From assembly GCF_963678635.1 (NCBI RefSeq), contig NC_087062.1:40347676-40411675 (forward strand): 64,000 nucleotides of DNA, read 5' to 3'. Positions within the stretch are counted from its first letter, which is position 1; each line of letters starts with the position of its first letter. The notes beneath the pieces were generated by a model. The model saw nothing but the letters and a program-made list of their open reading frames with translations, had not been told where the DNA came from and ran no database searches. Shown piece by piece: positions 58,726-64,000 of the stretch. This DNA is from Symsagittifera roscoffensis. Its lineage: Eukaryota > Xenacoelomorpha > Acoela > Convolutidae. Both the position numbers and the translations under genes were made by a program.

Positions 58726-59126
58726 TTTTACAGTGGCTGCAGATGCGGCCGTGTTTCGACGTGTTTTTTTCAAAGGTTTTCAAAATTTCAACGTTTGAAT
58801 TGTAGTGCTGCGATGGTACTCTAGGCGTTGTATATCTGGCCTCCAATTACGACTGCTCAAAGTTTTTCGTTACGGAAACACGCTATCATTATTTCAAAAA
58901 GTTTCAATGAACCAAGATCGTTTTTTGAAAAAGTATGTCATTTTTCAAATGAAAAGGAACATTAATTATAGTTGATTCTCTTTTAAATCGTTCATTTTAT
59001 GAAACAGAAAGCGTTTTGAGATCTCCCCGTTCATTCTTGTTTGCTTTTAGTTTTTTCGTATATTTTCTTGCTATTCTCACGTTCATCAATCTGTTTGAAG
59101 CACCGGATGTGCAAGTTACCCGCTAG
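58726..59126 (+). mobile_element. Helitron-like 3' end, second copy
   Basis: GCAC-CGGAT-GTGC hairpin, then ten bases, then CTAG, followed by T at 59,127. It matches the end at 39,635-39,659 and has different sequence beyond CTAG. The repeats to the left ('GTATATCTGGCCTCCAATTA', 'CGACTGCTCAAA') continue the degenerate array of the 588-bp units, so the element probably begins left of 57,900. Confidence 0.5.
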
Positions 59127-59486
59127 TACAGGTCATTTTCGAGGAATTTTCAAGGGACCTATTGTTGTAATCGAATGCCAAGATCTAAAAAACATCGCGC
59201 AACCCAATATGACAATTCTCGAGGGACCACATTTTGTACCCGAAATGCTTTCGCACTATCAGTGGTCAGATCAACCATCATTTATTCGTGTATTTTTAAG
59301 TTAAGTTGCCTTTTTGGTCAACCGAAAATAAAGTTTTCATAGATTCGACAAATGAAACCTTGTTGATAGTTCGCTGGAAGTGCAGTTTCGCTTGCAAACG
59401 AGTTTGACTTTTTCCAGAAGTTTTTGCAAATGTGATTGTAAATCATGTAGCAACCGAACAGCTCAAATGCCCATTATCCCGCCAAC

Positions 59487-60978
59487 ATGGTGACTCAAGG
59501 CAAGGTCTCTCAAATTCTAAAGGACCTCACATCGTCATCAGATACTGAATCGGACGTCAAAGACAACAGTTCAGCTCAGTCCAAATCCCCTTCGAGAAGA
59601 GCGAGTGGCGAGGCTGCTCTTATAAGAGCATTCGAACAGAGGCTGATTTCGTTCACGACAGCCAGATGGTTCGCTAAGCCAGTTTCGATGTCTCCTATCG
59701 TATGTGCACAATATGGTTGGCATTGTGTGGATATCAATCAAATTCAATGCACAAGGTTAGCATATGAAAATTCGAAATGGTGAAAAGATCACGCAGCTCT
59801 AACCACTTAAGCACACTTCGATTCTAGAATAAGAAAATGTTTTGAAATAGCTAGTTAGCAAATTTTGATGCATAATAATTGATATTACATTGCGGTTCTT
59901 AGTCAATATTTGAAATGGAAAAAAATTCAAATTGACTTTGCTATCTATTGCAGAGGTATATATTTTTTGTTTCTTTAGTGAAATCATCTGTGAAATTGAG
60001 GTAAAAGTTGTTTTGTCGTTGAAAAAAGTTGTGCTTGGATAATGCATGCTTAAATGAAACGTTTTTCAGTTGTGAAGAGATCATAGCCCTGTCAGGAGAA
60101 AAATCAGAAGAAGAATACATAATTTCAATCCAGTCAAAAGGTCACAATCCCATTTGCAAATGGGCATCCAACCCCGTTCCCAACAGTCTAGCTCACAAGA
60201 TTGAAGATGTGAAGAGTGTTCTACTGTGCAACGCCAAGAAAGTGATGGAATGCTCGGAAAGTAACAAGAAATTCAAAGCAGAAGAATTGTTTGGTGTCAG
60301 TAATTTTTCAGTTCCGGATTATGAGGAGATGGATGAGCAGCGATCGGTGCTCATGGAATCAATTCGCAATATTAGTAAGTAACCAGTTCATCATTAAATG
60401 TATGCGTTTTCAAGTGTTTTCTTAAAAAGAAGTGCTCTGCTTGGATCACAGAAGATATTTTGGTAATATTTTAAAATTATTTTACTAATTGTTGGACAAA
60501 TTTTGTATGCTTCTATTTTTCAATCCTCTCTCGCTTGATAGGTAAAGTTGGTTCGATATATTATTTGTTTATTTCAAAATTCACTCAATTTGTTTTATTT
60601 GCTATATTGTGCATATTGAGATTATTGCGACTATGAACATGTGTTTCAGCAAACAACATATCGTGTTGTGATCGCATACTTGATCTCTCGATGTTCGGCT
60701 GGAAGCTAAAATCAGAGAGTGTGATAAGCTGTGATAAGTGCAAGCGACGCGCAAGAGCCTCAAACTTCAAAGACAAGCCATTCGACCCTTCAAAGCAACA
60801 TTTCTACTGGTGCAGCTGGATATGCAGTTCCTATGATGACAAAGAGTCTGAACCGGGCTGGTCTAGAAATTTGAAGGCCAATGTGAGAAGTCCCTTCAAA
60901 CTGAACAAATCAGATGTGGCCTGTGAGCATGGCATTGAATCAGTGAAAGCTGTTCGAACTTTGTTCAGAGCACTCTAA
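59487..60978 (+). CDS. ZC3HC1: C3HC zinc-finger protein, NIPA/ZC3HC1-like, three exons
   Basis: Nuclear zinc-finger protein family. Human ZC3HC1 (NIPA) was described as an F-box-type SCF component and sits at the nuclear basket with TPR. Exons 59,487-59,755, 60,070-60,374 and 60,650-60,978 join in frame (GT-AG, phases 2 and 1) to 300 residues. The N-terminus is Ser-rich. The first C3HC domain starts CAQYGWHC, has CTSCEEII across the first splice, and HNPICKW, matching the CxxC...HxxxC pattern. The second, Rsm1-like domain has MFGWKL, ISCDKCKRRA and, near the end, FYWCSW. The start ATG has a good context (CAACATGG). The protein is much shorter than the ~500-residue human one, because the Ser-rich segment between the last two landmarks is almost absent. 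Confidence 0.9.
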
Positions 60979-62571
60979 ATTATTATGCTCGAGTGTTCCT
61001 GAAATGAATATGAGGAACCGCCATACGAATATGCTGACATTCGAAAACTGACATGCTGCAAACTAACTTGAAAAGGCGAGTCTTTTGACTATGAACATCG
61101 GTAACACACTAAAGAGAATATTGAACTTTGTAGTTTTTTAGATAACCTTAAATGTTGTCAGTGATCTATTGTGTTATTTTTGATGGAATTTCAGTTTCAA
61201 GTTTCCACGTGCTTGTTTTTTTTGTATTGCTACTTGCTTTTTTGATTTGAGTTTTTGATGTGAGATGTGATCCAATAGAATATTGTGAGCTTAGTATGAA
61301 AAGAAATTTATAGTCCGTATCGATCAAAGCTATCAATTTTTCAAGCTGGGACTCTTTTGCTGACTACTTTTTCTATTGCTGTTGAAATTTAAGTTTGTTT
61401 CCATCTGGATATTTTGTTAGTAGATAAAACAGTTGTATCAGTTACAGTTATAGCTATAACATATCAGTCGAAAACGGCTGCAAAAAAACTGAATTTGATT
61501 TAAGTCGGTTGCCAAAATCCCGGAATTCAGTGTACACAAAATGCAACCCATGCGTAGTTAATTAGGGTATACTGCTTGATCAATTATTAGCTGACATTAT
61601 GTCATACTGTTTCAGTGGTCTACCCGGGAAAAAAAGGAATATAAGTGAGTCATTGTCCCTTACGTTGAGTCCCTATTGCACCCTAACTGGGAATTAAAAC
61701 AAAGAAGGGATTCATTGAAATAAAAGCGAAGTATTTTATTGGTTATTACACCGCCACGCCAGTTTATTACAATATTACTTAGCTAGTCCAGTTAAATAGT
61801 GCCAACTACAAATAGCCAAGGTTGGTAAGAAGTACATATACGCCAGACGTGACGCTCTAGACTAGCCACTATAGCTGGTCTAATTGTATTGGTAGTGACC
61901 ATGAATTTTACTACAAAGAGCACACTTAGCTAACAAGACTTGGAACCAAATGTTTGCAAGTTGCACGTTCTCAATTCGATATTTACTTTATAGTACCGAT
62001 TGGAACATTGAAAAATCAGAAAATATTATTTGTTCGTACTAGTTTGTCTTGCACAGACCAACCTGCAATCAGCTTTGATTAAATAAGATTACGTAATAAA
62101 TCACACAACCCAGCATGGACTTACGTAACAAATCGTAAAACGCTCATATATGGCCACTATTTTGCGTAATAAGCTACGTTGTTATTAAAGAAATTGTATA
62201 ACTCTTAAGGAAAACCAGCTGCGTTATTTCGCTAGCAAATATCATTTAAGCCCCGCTGTTGCATTAACTTCTGTCTTTCAATATTTCCTATTTCTTTGCT
62301 CAACTAATTGTCCAAGGACATTTCGGCTCCTATTTAGTTAATTTTTCCACAGCTTAATCTTTCAAACTCATTCCCTGCTATTTTTATTGCAGCTATTTTT
62401 TTTTCACACGCAGCCTTGTACGCTAAAAAAAGAACTATTTTTATTACTTTTTCCAACATGCGGTATCGTCTGTCGCCGCCGTCCTGCACAAATGTCGATT
62501 CTTCGCGCATCCTTTGTTAAGTTCTCTACTATGACGTGTTTTGTCAGACGTTAACCATTCTTTTTACTTCA
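60979..62571. other. ZC3HC1 3' flank and promoter region of the next gene
   Basis: No coding sequence is supported. Around 62,090-62,180 several (T)ACGTAA phrases recur at irregular spacing and may be binding sites for a bZIP-type factor or chance. A pyrimidine-rich stretch and a locally GC-rich patch (about 62,460-62,510) lie just before the next start codon. Confidence 0.4.
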
Positions 62572-63114
62572 ATGGCGGCGGGAGGATACATACACTCCTA
62601 CCCGAACGCCAGCGTCTTCGTGTGTCAGCCAGTGGAACCTTCGATATCTGGACCCAACGGATTCCAGAACCAACCAAATGGAACATTAATTGCCAATCGA
62701 GGTCACAGTTCTCAAGAACCAAGTTCAAACCTTACCAATTTACAGACTTTTAGTTACCCAAATGGAAACAATCGATTCTCAGAGCAAAATGGAAGTTTCC
62801 AGCGAGGTACCCAAGCCCAAATTATGAGATCAACAGTGCCAAGTGTCATCCAGAATCCAAATCAGCGAATGATGATAAGACATGGAAACGTTATCCAATC
62901 GGCGAATCATTCCAATCACAGATTTGGGATGGTGAAAAGTGAAAATCAGCCTCGAGTCTTGAATCAGAGCAATACCTGTTACCAGAATTCGTCTTTATTA
63001 ATACTAGCGGGTTCCGCCGCACCTCAGAACCAGATGGTATACAGCCAACCCTCTACTTTAATGAATTCAAATCGATGTTCTTCAAATTTCATATCAAATC
63101 AATACATTAATCCG
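62572..63114 (+). CDS. Unrecognised Asn/Ser/Gln-rich protein, first coding exon (partial)
   Basis: A 181-codon open stretch begins ATGGCGGCGGGAGG and ends at a strong donor (TCCG then GTGAGT). The gene continues beyond the window. The protein starts MAAGGYIHSYPNASVFVCQP and is low in complexity, rich in Asn, Ser, Gln and Pro, with repeated PNG/QNG phrases (GPNGFQNQPNG, SYPNGNN, SEQNGS) and one hydrophobic patch SSLLILAGSAA. Such regions are typical of disordered N-termini of transcription or RNA-binding regulators, but I recognise no family. Upstream in-frame codons to 62,536 are open but lack an ATG, so 62,572 is preferred. Codon use and the clean donor make it likely real. Confidence 0.65.
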
Positions 63115-64000
63115 GTGAGTCAGTGTTCATAATTTTTTGTCAATTCTGATTAAATAGCTATTGAGTGTAATTTGAAAAAATAGACTAATGCGCACTGGAG
63201 GAGAATCCGTTTTCTTACATCAAAACGGTTAAGAGAAATGGTTTTTGCAAACGGGAACTTTACCTTCTCCATGAGAAACTTGAGAAACTTCATTTGACCA
63301 AACTTGTCAACTGATTGGTCAAATGAAGACAAATTAAGCTCTCCAATAACAACAGTGCAAATGATAAACAAAGATTAAAATGACTAATTTCTAACAAAGA
63401 TTAAATGGACAAATTTCCGGTCATTTTTGAATTCACTAAGTTATTAAGAATAATGAACGCCGTGAGTACTCTCATATAGGTCTTGATGATTGTTCCGACC
63501 ATTTGAAAAATGTGCAGGAACTTTGTATTCGGGTGTTTTAGATTTTTTTCCACGCAAAAACAGGTACCACAAATAATCATCGGACTGGGTGAGTGATATA
63601 TCATATTAAAGCCCTTGCAGTCGTGATTCGAACTTTTTGAAATTTTCAAAAAAATTCACAGTTTCGAGAAAAATCGGTTTGAAGTTTTCGATTTTCGTCT
63701 AATTTCGAGCGAGTAAAGTTTGCGAGCATGCCTATTTATGCTAAGTTTAGGCCGTTTACAATAGGTCATGTGTGCTTAATTTTAGTTTTACTCGAGAATA
63801 ATTAGTTTTTGGAGTTTCATTAACGCCATCTAGAGAATCAAAAACTCAAAAATTTTTAATTTTTTTTTGTTTTGTTTTTCTAGTCATTTTTTTCAACTGT
63901 TGTGCAGCCTGCCGGTTTACTCTGACTGTCTAATATGCCTAAGTTGTAGTGGGGCAGTACAACGTTGCCGAAGTACAACAGTGCCGAAAATGAAAACTTT
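63115..64000. other. First intron of the Asn-rich gene (runs off the window)
   Basis: Contains dispersed repeat copy B at 63,497-63,750. On the minus strand, a stretch near 63,370-63,290 reads TVVIGELNLSSFD, reminiscent of the GDFNLP block of LINE endonucleases, but too short to call. Confidence 0.45.
63497..63750 (+). repeat. Dispersed repeat copy B
   Basis: Partner of 57,232-57,445 in the same orientation. It is longer because of an internal ~60-base segment absent from copy A. It continues with GCGAGCATGCCTATTTATGC beyond the shared part. Confidence 0.65.

Larger units (their letters stand above)
56162..59486. other. AP2S1-ZC3HC1 intergenic region
   Basis: About 3.3 kb without a supported gene. 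It contains a repeat unit at about 57,232-57,445 that recurs at 63,497-63,750, the 588-bp tandem duplication at 57,550-58,725, and a Helitron-like 3' end at 59,100-59,126. The last 360 bases before 59,487 serve as the ZC3HC1 upstream region. A pyrimidine-rich tract ending in CAG lies near 59,417, with two tiny upstream ATG-stop frames after it. Confidence 0.6.

Noticed and set aside
1-64000. tRNA, rRNA or snRNA genes
   Set aside because: No cloverleaf with intact A and B boxes and no rRNA or snRNA core motif was found on reading; the pair near 54.9 kb folds poorly.

Overview
The window looks like AT-rich nuclear DNA from an invertebrate animal; I cannot name the phylum. Evidence: spliced GT-AG genes with animal-type proteins (DNA polymerase delta catalytic subunit, AP-2 sigma, a NIPA/ZC3HC1-type zinc-finger protein), introns from 70 bp to almost 9 kb, and abundant fossils of retroelements. 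All recognised host genes lie on the + strand between 37.1 kb and the right edge.

Layout. 1-12.98 kb is a graveyard of decayed retroelements: a LINE reverse-transcriptase piece (minus, 0.7-1.56 kb), a reverse-transcriptase element of another family (plus, 4.3-6.5 kb), a nearly full-length but decayed LINE (minus, 6.9-9.4 kb), a second endonuclease scrap of a related LINE (10.1-10.4 kb) and further scraps to 12.6 kb. 12.98-36.23 kb is one giant (~23 kb) broken Ty3/Gypsy-type LTR retrotransposon with ~0.9 kb LTRs, a long motif-rich leader, gag and pol regions, and an unusual ~9.5 kb of extra coding-like DNA after the integrase that includes an SGNH/GDSL-hydrolase-like domain. Immediately right of it lies the C-terminal scrap of yet another retroelement.

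37.1-54.3 kb is POLD1: 11 exons reconstructed with consistent splice phases, giving a 1,082-residue protein with all exonuclease, polymerase and C-terminal cysteine motifs. Its introns are full of structure: a Helitron-like 3' end in intron 3, a GC-AG intron 5, an ~8 kb array of a 178-bp satellite in the 8.9 kb intron 6, a hAT-type MITE that makes up most of intron 7, and a possible minus-strand exon in intron 9. 55.7-56.2 kb is a single-exon AP2S1 gene. 59.5-61.0 kb is a three-exon ZC3HC1-like gene. 62.6-63.1 kb is the first coding exon of an unrecognised Asn/Ser/Gln-rich protein that runs off the window.

The host genes share no pathway: one replicates DNA, one sorts clathrin cargo, one is a nuclear zinc-finger protein. 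The most notable signals are the giant LTR element with its accessory region, and the satellite, whose central hairpin shows paired compensatory changes between core and edge copies.
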